In this document: in pieces, positions 16,170 to 23,812 of the stretch
How the letters are laid out: each line of letters starts with the position of its first letter
Position numbering within the stretch: the first letter of the stretch is position 1
Assembly: GCA_902603475.1 (NCBI GenBank)
Contig: CACKUZ010000007.1
Coordinates: forward strand, 1 to 32,958
Length of the DNA: 32,958 bases
DNA from: an uncultured Pelagibacteraceae bacterium
Lineage (GTDB): Bacteria; Pseudomonadota; Alphaproteobacteria; Pelagibacterales; Pelagibacteraceae
Direction of reading: 5' to 3'
The notes under the pieces: generated by a model
What the model saw: only the letters and a program-made list of their open reading frames with translations
Databases searched by the model: none
Told to the model about the DNA's origin: nothing
Program-made: the position numbers and the translations under genes

Positions 16170-16893
16170 AGAAATTGAGTTTGATGATCTATGGAATAAA
16201 GATGGAGTTTTTACAACAATGTGGATCTATAATAAGCCACCTAAAATTCTTTTTTTTAAAACACACATTGACAATTTAATAAAATCATTAAAGGCCTATA
16301 AGATCTATGAAAAAGGAGTAAAAAGTAAAATATTAAAATTAATAAATGAAAATATAGATAAAACAAAATCTTACAATCATTTGCTTAGAGTTGCTTTAAA
16401 TAAAAAAACTATTTCAATATCACTTAGAGACAGAGTCAAACTTAACAATAAATTTGGCATTAAATTAGTCCACTATGAAAGGGTGAAACCTGAATATAAA
16501 AATTTAAAATACAAAAAAATACTAGGTTACTTATCGAAAATGAATACATCTAAAGAAGACATTGCTTTATGCGTAAAAGATAAAATATTTGAAACTGGAA
16601 CTTCAAATTTATTATTTGTAAAAAACAACAAAATTTATTCACCTAAAAACAAATATTATAGAGGAACTAATTTTAAATTTTATGAAAAAAAATTTAATAT
16701 AATTAAAAAAGATATTTATCTTAAAGAATTAAATCAATTTGATGAAATTTTATTAGTTGGTTCTGGCAAAGGTGTTGTTTCTACTAGTTATATTGTAGAT
16801 AACAATTGGAAGAGAAGGAAAAACAAGATATTTAATTCAATGTACAAAACTTTTGAAAAAGAATTTAAAAAAGAAAAATATATTTTTAATTAA
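16123..16893 (+). CDS. pabC: aminodeoxychorismate lyase-like, class IV PLP enzyme (PabC)
   Basis: A 256-aa fold-type IV PLP protein. DGVFTTMWIYNKPPKILFFKTHIDNL is the family N-terminus in divergent form; the motif FETGTSNLLFVKNNKIYSP matches the E-x-x-x-SN-hydrophobic-F signature near the cofactor; KYKKILGYLSKM contains the expected Schiff-base Lys region. The sequence is more diverged than its neighbours and very Lys-rich. PabC releases pyruvate from aminodeoxychorismate to give p-aminobenzoate, completing a pabB-A-C operon. Branched-chain or D-amino-acid aminotransferase relatives are the alternative. The ATG at 16123 lies 47 bases inside pabA; a later non-ATG start is possible. Confidence 0.8.
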   Translation: MVKYLLKKSYQRKNFKEIEFDDLWNKDGVFTTMWIYNKPPKILFFKTHIDNLIKSLKAYKIYEKGVKSKILKLINENIDKTKSYNHLLRVALNKKTISISLRDRVKLNNKFGIKLVHYERVKPEYKNLKYKKILGYLSKMNTSKEDIALCVKDKIFETGTSNLLFVKNNKIYSPKNKYYRGTNFKFYEKKFNIIKKDIYLKELNQFDEILLVGSGKGVVSTSYIVDNNWKRRKNKIFNSMYKTFEKEFKKEKYIFN

Positions 16894-16896
16894 AAA

Positions 16897-17298
16897 ATGA
16901 GAGATCCAAATAACCCATGTTTATTTTGCAATATATCCAACAATGATTTCGAACTAGAAAATGAATTGGCTTTCGCTAGTTATGATACTTATCCAGTTTC
17001 AAAGTATCATGCTTTAATTGTTCCAAAGAGACATGTAGAAAATTATTTTGAATTAAATAGTGAAGAAGTTCTTGCCTGTGATGCCCTTCTAAAAAAACTT
17101 AAGAAGAAGCTTGAAATTATAGATGGTACAATCGAAGGATTTAATGTTGGATCAAACTCTGGAAAAACTGCAGGACAATCAATTAATCATTGTCATATTC
17201 ATCTGATTCCAAGAAGATCTGGAGACGTTGACAACCCACAAGGTGGTGTTAGAAGCGTAATTGCCTCTAAACAACATTATGTGCGTAAAACCAAATAA
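16897..17298 (+). CDS. HIT-family (histidine triad) hydrolase
   Basis: A 133-aa protein with the HIT motif NHCHIHLIPRR (H98, H100, H102; H100 or H102 takes the nucleotidyl intermediate) and two N-terminal cysteines, C8 and C11 (CLFC), that together with histidines often bind zinc. YHALIVPKRHV is the usual substrate-strand motif. HIT enzymes hydrolyse nucleoside phosphoramidates or dinucleotides such as Ap4A and adenylyl compounds. Immediately downstream is the APS reductase operon. Some HIT/Ap4A-type enzymes can act on APS, so the adjacency may be meaningful, but this is only inference. It begins three bases after pabC. Confidence 0.9.
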   Translation: MRDPNNPCLFCNISNNDFELENELAFASYDTYPVSKYHALIVPKRHVENYFELNSEEVLACDALLKKLKKKLEIIDGTIEGFNVGSNSGKTAGQSINHCHIHLIPRRSGDVDNPQGGVRSVIASKQHYVRKTK

Positions 17299-17394
17299 TA
17301 ATTACGATTATAAGCTGTTGAAATGTCATTATATCGCGGTTGATCTATTTAAATAAGTGTACTAAAAATCTTAGGCGGAAGGAACAAATTCACA

Positions 17395-18195
17395 ATGATA
17401 TCAACTAATCCATTCTTAACACTAGCAGAGACTGTACCACCATTTTTGATGCAATCTTTTGTTATTTTAATGGGCTTACTAATTCTAGTTGGAACAGTTA
17501 TGGATATTATCCATAAAAAAAATGTGAAGTATTTCTTTAACAATGCAAAAAAAGCAAAATTATCAGCTACGAAAACCTTATCAACAGGAGAGAGAATATC
17601 TGTAATTTCAAAAACTATAGCGAGCGACATTGCTACTACGTCAGAACTTGGTGCCGGTAAAAGAAGAGTCGCGCATGTAATGGGAATGTATGGTACTATA
17701 CTTTTTTGGGTAGGTTCAGTTGTAATGATCTTCTTTTATACATCGCCGGGATCTACAACCCCTGCAGTATGGCCAATGATATGGCATATTGGAGCAGCAC
17801 TAACTGTATTAGGAGGATCTTGGTTTTGGTTCTTTCTAAGAGTTGATGTTTATTCTGAGGCACAACCTTGGTTTAGAGTAATTAAAGCTGACTTATTTGT
17901 TTTAGCATTAATAGCATCATCTTTATTTGGTTTGATATGGTCTTATCTTCAATCACTAAATCTTGTTGGAAGATATGATGACATGGTGTTCTTAGCATTA
18001 TTTATTGTTGCAAATCTTGTTTTATTTGGGGGAGTATATTGGTCAAAATTTGCTCATATGTTTTATAAACCTGGCGCAGCACTACAAAAAAATTTAGCAG
18101 AAGCTGATGGTTCTAGAGATAATCTACCACCAGAAGCTGATGCACCTGAGCAATTTGGCTTAGGTATAAAAAGAGAAGAGCCAAAACACTATTAA
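17395..18195 (+). CDS. aprM: APS reductase membrane anchor AprM
   Basis: A 266-aa membrane protein with about five to six hydrophobic segments (around residues 15-38, 95-115, 125-150, 165-185 and 200-220). Histidines in VAHVMGMYG, MIWHIG and FAHMFYKPGAAL are candidate haem b ligands, resembling the cytochrome-b-like anchors of DsrM/NarI type. Position directly before aprB and aprA identifies it as AprM, proposed to pass electrons between AprBA and the quinone pool in organisms lacking the Qmo complex. The C-terminal tail (about 40 residues) is acidic and cytoplasmic. GGAAGGA lies 11 bases before the ATG. A weak TTGATC/TAAAAA promoter pair lies at 17340-17368. It is the first gene of the operon. 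Confidence 0.8.
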   Translation: MISTNPFLTLAETVPPFLMQSFVILMGLLILVGTVMDIIHKKNVKYFFNNAKKAKLSATKTLSTGERISVISKTIASDIATTSELGAGKRRVAHVMGMYGTILFWVGSVVMIFFYTSPGSTTPAVWPMIWHIGAALTVLGGSWFWFFLRVDVYSEAQPWFRVIKADLFVLALIASSLFGLIWSYLQSLNLVGRYDDMVFLALFIVANLVLFGGVYWSKFAHMFYKPGAALQKNLAEADGSRDNLPPEADAPEQFGLGIKREEPKHY

Positions 18196-18229
18196 TATGA
18201 TAAAAATTAAAAAGGAGAAAAATTAAATT

Positions 18230-18700
18230 ATGTCAACTTTTGTATACATGACCCGTTGCGATGGCTGTGGTCACTGCGTAGATATTTGTCCATCGGATAT
18301 AATGCATATCGATGAAACAATAAGAAGAGCAAAGAATATTGAACCAAACTTTTGTTGGGAGTGCTATTCGTGCGTGAAAGCATGCCCTAATCATGCAATT
18401 GATGTAAGAGGTTATGCAGATTTTGCACCAATGGGACACAGCGTAAGGGTTAGACGTGAAGAAGAAAAAGGAACCATTTCATGGAAGATAAAATTTAGAA
18501 ATGGAACTACAAAAGATTTTGTATCTCCAATCACAACTAAACCTTGGGGAAAGTTTATTCCAAAACTCGCTGAAGGAGATAAACCAAATCAAGGAGAGAT
18601 AAACTCTCAAAGATTATATACCGAGCCAGAAGGTTTAAATATTGATGGAGAACTACCATCAGTTCCAAAAGAAACTTTCAAAAAGGGAGTTTATTATTAA
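18230..18700 (+). CDS. aprB: adenylylsulfate reductase beta subunit AprB
   Basis: A 156-aa iron-sulfur subunit. Two ferredoxin-like cysteine sets, C10-C13-C16-C20 (CDGCGHCVDICP) and C42-C45-C48-C52 (CWECYSCVKACP), bind two 4Fe-4S clusters. The C-terminal stretch (residues 60-156) is the AprB-specific tail that wraps around AprA. It takes electrons from the FAD of AprA and hands them to the membrane anchor. It follows aprM by 34 bp and overlaps aprA by one base (TAATG). Length is typical of the family. Confidence 0.95.
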   Translation: MSTFVYMTRCDGCGHCVDICPSDIMHIDETIRRAKNIEPNFCWECYSCVKACPNHAIDVRGYADFAPMGHSVRVRREEEKGTISWKIKFRNGTTKDFVSPITTKPWGKFIPKLAEGDKPNQGEINSQRLYTEPEGLNIDGELPSVPKETFKKGVYY

Positions 18701-20562
18701 TGGCCAAACATAAAACACATTACGAAGATTGTGACGTTCTAGTAGTTGGAGGCGGAATGGCTGGAACAGGTGCAGCATTTGAAGCAAGGCACTGGGGCAG
18801 AGATTTAAAAATTGTTTGTGTAGAAAAAGCAAATATAGATAGAAGTGGCGCAGTTGCCCAAGGATTGTACGCAATTAATTGTTACATGGGTATGCAATGG
18901 GGTGAAAACCAACCTGAAGATCACGTTAGATATGCACGTAATGATTTAATGGGAATGGTAAGAGAAGATTTAGGTTATGATATGGCTCGTCATGTTGACT
19001 CAACTGTCCACATGTTTGATGAGTGGGGCCTGCCAATGATGAAAAATGAAAAAACTGGTCGTTACTTAAGAGAAGGTAAATGGCAAATCATGATTCATGG
19101 TGAAAGTTACAAACCAATAGTAGCTGAAGCTGCCAAAAAATCAGCTGACAAAATTTACAATAGAATAATGATCACTCACCTTTTAATGGATGAGGAAAAA
19201 GAAAATAGAGTAGGTGGAGCTGTAGGATTTAATATGAGAACTGGAGATTTCCATGTTTTCAGAGCAAAGACAGTTATAGTTGCTGCAGGTGGAGCATCTC
19301 ACATATTTAAACCAAGAGCTGTAGGAGAAGGAATGGGAAGAACTTGGTATGCTCCTTGGAGTAATGGTTCAGCATATGCACTTCCTATTGCAGCAGGAGC
19401 TAAAATGACTCAAATGGAGAACAGAATTGTATTATGTAGATTTAAAGATGGATACGGTCCTGTTGGTGCATATTTCCTACATTTAAAAACTTATACTCAA
19501 AATGCTAATGGGGAAAACTATGAAAAGAAATGGTATGAACAAACTAAAGAATTGGTTGGTGAATATATAGACCATCACCCAACCCCTACATGTTTAAGAA
19601 ATCATGCGTTTATTCAAGAAACTATGGCAGGTGGAGGCCCAATTCATATGGTCACTACAGAGGCTTTTCAAGATCCACATTTAGAAACTGTTGGTTGGGA
19701 AAACTTCTTGGGAATGACAGTTGGTCAAGCTGTTGTTTGGGCATCACAGAATATTGATCCTAAGTACACAAATCCAGAACTTACTACATCGGAGCCTTAC
19801 GTCATGGGTTCACATGCTACATGTTCAGGTGCATGGGTAAGCGGACCAGAAGATCTATCGCCACCCGAATATTTCTGGGGTTACAACAGAATGTTAACAA
19901 TCGAAGGACTTTTTGGAGCTGGAGATACTGTTGGAGGAAGTGCACATAAATTTTCTTCAGGTTCATTCACAGAGGGTCGTTTAGCTGCAAAAGCAGCAGT
20001 TAAATATATCGAAGATCAAAAAGCAAATAACATTAAAGTTAGTGATAAACAATGTGAGGATTTTAAAACAGCTGTTTATAAACCACTTGAAAATTATACT
20101 GTTGGAAGAAATGAGATAACTGGAGGAACTGTTTCTCCTAGTTATATCTCTCCAATTCAAGGACTTCAAAGACTTCAAAGAATTATGGATGAGTACGTTG
20201 GAGGAATTGCAACAAACTACATGACCAACGCAAATATGCTTAAAAAAGGTCTAGAATTACTTAAATGGCTTGAAGAGGATCTAGAAAATGTTGGAGCAGA
20301 GGACTATCATCAGTTAATGAGAGCTTGGGAGCTTAAGCACAGAGCTTTAACATCACAGTGTGTAACAGAACATACAATGTTCAGAGAAGAAACTAGATGG
20401 CCAGGCTACTATTATAGAGGCGACCATATGAAACTTGATGATGATAATTGGCACTGTCTGACAGTTTCTAGACGAGATCCTAAAACTGGTAAGTTTTCAA
20501 TGGAAAAGGTGCCCGTTTACCATATCGTAGATGAGAACGAAAAGAAAAAAGAAGCTTCTTAA
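18700..20562 (+). CDS. aprA: adenylylsulfate reductase alpha subunit AprA
   Basis: A 620-aa flavoprotein of the fumarate-reductase/succinate-dehydrogenase family. The FAD motif VVGGGMAGTGAAFEAR lies near residues 15-30. RSGAVAQGLYAINCYMG, HPTPTCLRNHAFIQETMAGGG and GLFGAGDTVGGSAHKFSSGSF are AprA signatures. It interconverts APS plus electrons with sulfite plus AMP. In a sulfonate-using aerobe the expected direction is sulfite oxidation. No ATP sulfurylase (sat) gene, its usual partner, is within the window, and no qmo genes. Together with aprM and aprB it forms a complete AprMBA unit beside two sulfite-releasing enzymes, so sulfite disposal with energy gain is the likely role. Confidence 0.96.
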   Translation: MAKHKTHYEDCDVLVVGGGMAGTGAAFEARHWGRDLKIVCVEKANIDRSGAVAQGLYAINCYMGMQWGENQPEDHVRYARNDLMGMVREDLGYDMARHVDSTVHMFDEWGLPMMKNEKTGRYLREGKWQIMIHGESYKPIVAEAAKKSADKIYNRIMITHLLMDEEKENRVGGAVGFNMRTGDFHVFRAKTVIVAAGGASHIFKPRAVGEGMGRTWYAPWSNGSAYALPIAAGAKMTQMENRIVLCRFKDGYGPVGAYFLHLKTYTQNANGENYEKKWYEQTKELVGEYIDHHPTPTCLRNHAFIQETMAGGGPIHMVTTEAFQDPHLETVGWENFLGMTVGQAVVWASQNIDPKYTNPELTTSEPYVMGSHATCSGAWVSGPEDLSPPEYFWGYNRMLTIEGLFGAGDTVGGSAHKFSSGSFTEGRLAAKAAVKYIEDQKANNIKVSDKQCEDFKTAVYKPLENYTVGRNEITGGTVSPSYISPIQGLQRLQRIMDEYVGGIATNYMTNANMLKKGLELLKWLEEDLENVGAEDYHQLMRAWELKHRALTSQCVTEHTMFREETRWPGYYYRGDHMKLDDDNWHCLTVSRRDPKTGKFSMEKVPVYHIVDENEKKKEAS

Positions 20563-20578
20563 TTGAAACAAATCAGAA

Positions 20579-20929
20579 ATGGCTCTTTTAGATAAATCCG
20601 ACGAGGAAATTATTAAAATTGCAGATCCAATGTGGGATAACTTAGTTAAGTCCTCAAACATCAAAGATTATGGAGGCTTTACCCGAGATTTGTCCTCTCA
20701 AATGATGTATGGAGCCAATGAAGTCGAACTTGGAAAACAATGGGCAAATAATGAGTTGATTTCAAGTTTAGCTGAGGGATGTAAGGCAATCGGCTGTCTT
20801 AGAAGAGGTCTTTACATAACAGTCTTATATAAACAGACTAGTACGAAGATCCCCGGAGACTTTTTAGGAAGACTAGTTCTCGGAGAAGAGGGAGATGAAA
20901 TCAAAGTCTTCGGTGCAACAATTTTCTAA
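20579..20929 (+). CDS. unrecognised 116-aa protein downstream of aprA
   Basis: A soluble protein of 116 aa with no family I recognise. The N-terminal two-thirds look helical and acidic (ISSLAEGCKAIGCLRRG ends this part, with C68 and C73). The last third looks like two beta strands (LYITVLYKQTS and EIKVFGATIF) around GDFLGRLVLGEEGDE. It lies 16 bp after aprA on the same strand with no terminator, so it is probably cotranscribed with aprMBA. An assembly, regulatory or accessory role in APS or sulfite metabolism is inferred from position only. The codon use is ordinary for the window, so it is likely a real gene. Confidence 0.8.
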   Translation: MALLDKSDEEIIKIADPMWDNLVKSSNIKDYGGFTRDLSSQMMYGANEVELGKQWANNELISSLAEGCKAIGCLRRGLYITVLYKQTSTKIPGDFLGRLVLGEEGDEIKVFGATIF

Positions 20930-20980
20930 ATATTTTTAAAAAATATTTGCATTTATTACAACTTGTGATATTCCGCGAGT

Positions 20981-21127
20981 ATGTTTCAAATAATAAATCA
21001 TAATTTAAAAAAACTTCCTTTATTCTTTGAAAATCAACTAAGTAAAATAATTAAATCATTTTTATATCTTTTTATCTTCTTTGCTTGGGGCATAATTCTT
21101 CTTAGTACTGCACAGAATTTTATTTAA
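20981..21127 (+). CDS. 48-aa possible membrane protein
   Basis: An ORF from ATG 20981 to TAA 21125-21127 encoding MFQIINHNLKKLPLFFENQL and then a single hydrophobic segment (FLYLFIFFAWGIILL) with a short tail. A polar, basic N-terminal half plus one C-terminal membrane helix suggests a tail-anchored small protein. No clear ribosome-binding site is visible (CGCGAGT precedes the ATG), and no family is recognised. It sits between the apr operon and the TauE-type exporter. It could be chance in AT-rich DNA, but it would explain an otherwise empty 250-base gap. Confidence 0.45.
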   Translation: MFQIINHNLKKLPLFFENQLSKIIKSFLYLFIFFAWGIILLSTAQNFI

Positions 21128-21179
21128 AAAAACATTCATATTTATTGACTTTATATTCGTAGAGGAATAATTACTTTAA

Positions 21180-22265
21180 ATGGAGTATTTTCTTCCAATT
21201 GCACAAGTCGAAATAAATTTACTTTTTATATTTGGTCTAAGTTTAGTTGTGGGAATTTTATCTGGCTTGTTTGGAGTAGGTGGAGGATTCTTGATGACAC
21301 CTTTTTTAATTTTTTTAGGTGTACCTCCTATTTATGCAGTTCCCAATGAAGCCAGTAATATTTTAGGAACCTCAGTCTCTGGATCTACAACTCATTATCT
21401 TAAAGGAACACTCGATTACAAAATGGGCTTTATGATTGTCATTGGAGGAGCTGTCGGAACAATACTTGGAATTATAACTTTTTCATATTTTAAAGATATT
21501 GGGAAAATTAATGTAGTTATTTCTTTGGCATATATGTACATCCTTGCAATATTAGGAACTTTTATGCTTATTCAAGGTGTATCAGAAATTGATAAAGCAA
21601 GAAAAAAGATAACTGAGAGAAAGAAATTACATAAACATTATTGGATACATGGATTGCCTTTGAGAATGCGTTTTAAAAAGTCACAACTTTATGAAAGCGC
21701 ATTTACACCAATAATAATAGGTCTTATAGTTGGTTTCATCGCTGCAATTATGGGAATAGGTGGTGCTTTTATTTTAGTACCAGCAATGATTTACGTTATT
21801 GGAATGCCTACTAGATTAATTCCTGGAACTTCACTTTTTGTAACTATATTTATAAGTGCGATCGTAACAATTTTGCATGCTTTGAACTATGGAACAATAG
21901 ATTTAATTTTAGTTACAGTTTTAATTTTAGGTTCAATAATTGGTGTGCAGTTTGGACAAAAAATTGGAGAAAAAATTGATAGCTCAGAGTTTAAAACAAT
22001 TTTAGCAATATTGTTACTATTAGTTGGAATAGCAATTGCTTACGATACTTTTATTAAAGATGAAAAAACAGTTAACACTTTTGTAAATAATACTGATAGT
22101 TTAGGGCCACTAAGTGAATTCATATTGAATTTTTCAAAAGATTTACCAATATTTTATGGTCTTACTTCAGTTCTTCTTGCTTTAGTGCTTGGAGTCGGTG
22201 CAGCAATTATTAGAAGAATTTACTCTAATTGGGACGATAAAAGACTGGCTAAATTAAAAAAATAA
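21180..22265 (+). CDS. tauE: TauE/SafE-family sulfite or sulfoacetate exporter
   Basis: A 361-aa membrane protein with the duplicated TauE/SafE repeat: GVGGGFLMTPFLIFLGVPP (about residues 33-51) and GIGGAFILVPAMIYVIGMPT (about residues 192-211), each with the G-x-GGG/GGA-x-hydrophobic-P signature. About nine membrane helices are seen, with an extra C-terminal segment (FYGLTSVLLALVLGVGAAI) and a polar linker of about 45 residues in the middle (after residue 140), making it longer than the 250-aa minimal members. The family exports sulfite, sulfoacetate or related anions. Between the apr operon and suyAB, sulfite export is the most natural role. Its stop abuts the suyB stop with no bases between. 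Confidence 0.9.
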   Translation: MEYFLPIAQVEINLLFIFGLSLVVGILSGLFGVGGGFLMTPFLIFLGVPPIYAVPNEASNILGTSVSGSTTHYLKGTLDYKMGFMIVIGGAVGTILGIITFSYFKDIGKINVVISLAYMYILAILGTFMLIQGVSEIDKARKKITERKKLHKHYWIHGLPLRMRFKKSQLYESAFTPIIIGLIVGFIAAIMGIGGAFILVPAMIYVIGMPTRLIPGTSLFVTIFISAIVTILHALNYGTIDLILVTVLILGSIIGVQFGQKIGEKIDSSEFKTILAILLLLVGIAIAYDTFIKDEKTVNTFVNNTDSLGPLSEFILNFSKDLPIFYGLTSVLLALVLGVGAAIIRRIYSNWDDKRLAKLKK

Positions 22266-23432
22266 TTAAGCGCTTCTATATAATTTAGTCATAACGAACT
22301 CTTTATGACCTAGAGCTTCAGCACAAGTTAATCTTCCATTTGCAACTCTTAAAGTTGATTTAATTAACTCATCTCCAGCTTGACTTAAGTTCATTTCTCT
22401 TGATAAGATTTTTGAAACATCCACATCAATGTGTTCACTCATTGTTTTTGCAGTAAGAGGATTTGCCGTTAACTTAATTACAGGTTCAATAGGATTTCCT
22501 ATAATATTCCCTTGTCCAGTAGGGAATAAGTGAATATTAAAACCACCCGCAGCTTGTAAAGTAACACATTCTGCGGCAGCTGAAGAAGTATCCATGAAGT
22601 ACAATCCCGCACCTTTTGTCGGTTCCTCGGCAGGCTCTAAAACATCAATAAATTGGCATCCTCCAATTTTCTGAAAATTACCAAATGCTTTTTCTTCGAT
22701 TGTAGTTAATCCACCAGCAATATTTCCTGCGGTTGGTTGACTTTCTGATAAATCATCTGTTGCTTCTTTAAGAATGAAATCATTATAATCATTCCATGTT
22801 TTTTTAAACTTTGCTTGTGCCTCAGGTGTCTTACCTCTTTTTTCACAAACAGTTTCAGCACCTGTAAGCTCAGAAGTTTCACCAAAACATAAATGTACAC
22901 CAAATGGTTCTAATTTATCCATAAGATTACCTACGGTTGGATTAGATGCTAATCCTGATGTTGTATCGGATTCTCCACATTTTACAGAAATCCATAAATC
23001 ACTCATTGGACATTCTTCTCTTTGTTTTTCTGATGCCCACATTGAAAATTCTTGTGCCTTTTTCGAAACTTTTGCAATTGTGTCTATATCACCAACACCT
23101 TCGATACTAAAACCTTCAACCGGTTTTCCAGTGCTTGCAATTGCGTCTACAATTCTTTTTGTCCATTTGGGTTCAATCCCTACAACTATAACAGCTGCAA
23201 CGTTTGGATTTTTTCCTGTACCAATCATTGTTCTAAAATGAAGTTCTAAGTCTGCACCAAACTGAAGTCTCCCATATGAATGAGGCAGTGCAATTGTACC
23301 TTTTATATTGTTTGCTACAGCTTCAGCACATGCGTTTGAAATATCATCTACAGGAAGAATAATTACGTGATTTCGTGTTCCAGCACGTCCATTTTCTCTT
23401 TTGTATCCTAAAAAACTCTTTGGAATTTCCAT
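22266..23432 (-). CDS. suyB: (2R)-sulfolactate sulfo-lyase large subunit SuyB
   Basis: A 388-aa protein of the UxaA/altronate dehydratase C-terminal family. It begins with [20 protein letters not shown], the family's G-Y-x-R-x-dG-x-x-GvRN hallmark, followed by [26 protein letters not shown] and [22 protein letters not shown]. SuyAB is iron-dependent and eliminates sulfite from (2R)-3-sulfolactate, leaving pyruvate. The small partner subunit SuyA is encoded three bases upstream, as in known suyAB operons. Altronate or galactarate dehydratase is the alternative within the family, but proximity to xsc, aprMBA and tauE argues for a sulfonate. The product pyruvate enters central metabolism. Confidence 0.87.
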   Translation of the reverse strand: MEIPKSFLGYKRENGRAGTRNHVIILPVDDISNACAEAVANNIKGTIALPHSYGRLQFGADLELHFRTMIGTGKNPNVAAVIVVGIEPKWTKRIVDAIASTGKPVEGFSIEGVGDIDTIAKVSKKAQEFSMWASEKQREECPMSDLWISVKCGESDTTSGLASNPTVGNLMDKLEPFGVHLCFGETSELTGAETVCEKRGKTPEAQAKFKKTWNDYNDFILKEATDDLSESQPTAGNIAGGLTTIEEKAFGNFQKIGGCQFIDVLEPAEEPTKGAGLYFMDTSSAAAECVTLQAAGGFNIHLFPTGQGNIIGNPIEPVIKLTANPLTAKTMSEHIDVDVSKILSREMNLSQAGDELIKSTLRVANGRLTCAEALGHKEFVMTKLYRSA

Positions 23433-23435
23433 TTG

Positions 23436-23723
23436 TTACCACTTTTTTGTTTTTACATTATGAACATGAACATGTTCACCTTTTTTAATATTTTTAACTA
23501 CTTTCCCAATATCATGTCCATATTTCAAGATAGTGTCACCTTCATTTAGATCAGTCATCGCAATTTTATGACCTAAAGGTATTTCGTCTTTTGATTGTAT
23601 TGAAACGGATTTATCATTTTCCATAACCCAGCAATTACAATCTTGATCTGGGGTTATTTTCTCTATAACAACTACGCCAACGTTGTCTTTTTCATCGTGT
23701 ATTATTATATCAGTATTTGACAT
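23436..23723 (-). CDS. suyA: (2R)-sulfolactate sulfo-lyase small subunit SuyA
   Basis: A 95-aa SAF-domain protein corresponding to the N-terminal domain of altronate dehydratase. The signature GEHVHVHNVKTKKW closes the protein, and IPLGHKIAMTDLNEGDTILKYG is the conserved middle part. With SuyB it forms the sulfolactate lyase. It is the first gene of a two-gene operon on the minus strand, with three bases to suyB. A promoter (TTGTCA, 16 bases, TATAAG) can be read 34-61 bases upstream of the ATG. No clear ribosome-binding site is seen. Confidence 0.87.
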   Translation of the reverse strand: MSNTDIIIHDEKDNVGVVVIEKITPDQDCNCWVMENDKSVSIQSKDEIPLGHKIAMTDLNEGDTILKYGHDIGKVVKNIKKGEHVHVHNVKTKKW

Positions 23724-23740
23724 TGTGACGATTTCTTTAT

Positions 23741-23784
23741 TTGAAATTCGCTAAATCTTATATATTAATCGGGCACTTTGACAA
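23741..23784. promoter_or_regulatory. interleaved divergent promoters for suyAB and xsc
   Basis: Minus strand, towards suyA: TTGTCA (23779-23784) and TATAAG (23757-23762), spacing 16. Plus strand, towards xsc: TTGAAA (23741-23746) and TATTAA (23763-23768), spacing 16. The -10 of each lies between the two elements of the other, so RNA polymerase could occupy only one at a time. The matches are by eye; AT-rich DNA yields false hits easily. Confidence 0.35.
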
Positions 23785-23812
23785 TTAAAAAAAGAAATAG
23801 AAAGGCTGAACT

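Noticed and set aside
20928..20948. AT-only inverted repeat after the 116-aa gene (AAATATTTTT...AAAAATATTT)
   Set aside because: No GC pairs, almost no loop and no T-run after it; expected by chance in this composition, not a credible terminator.
22266..23723. Altronate or galactarate dehydratase instead of SuyAB
   Set aside because: Split small and large subunits beside xsc, aprMBA and tauE favour sulfolactate lyase; no hexuronate genes nearby.
23778..23783. Consensus TTGACA on the plus strand as the xsc -35
   Set aside because: A -10 at proper spacing would fall on the ribosome-binding site just before the ATG.
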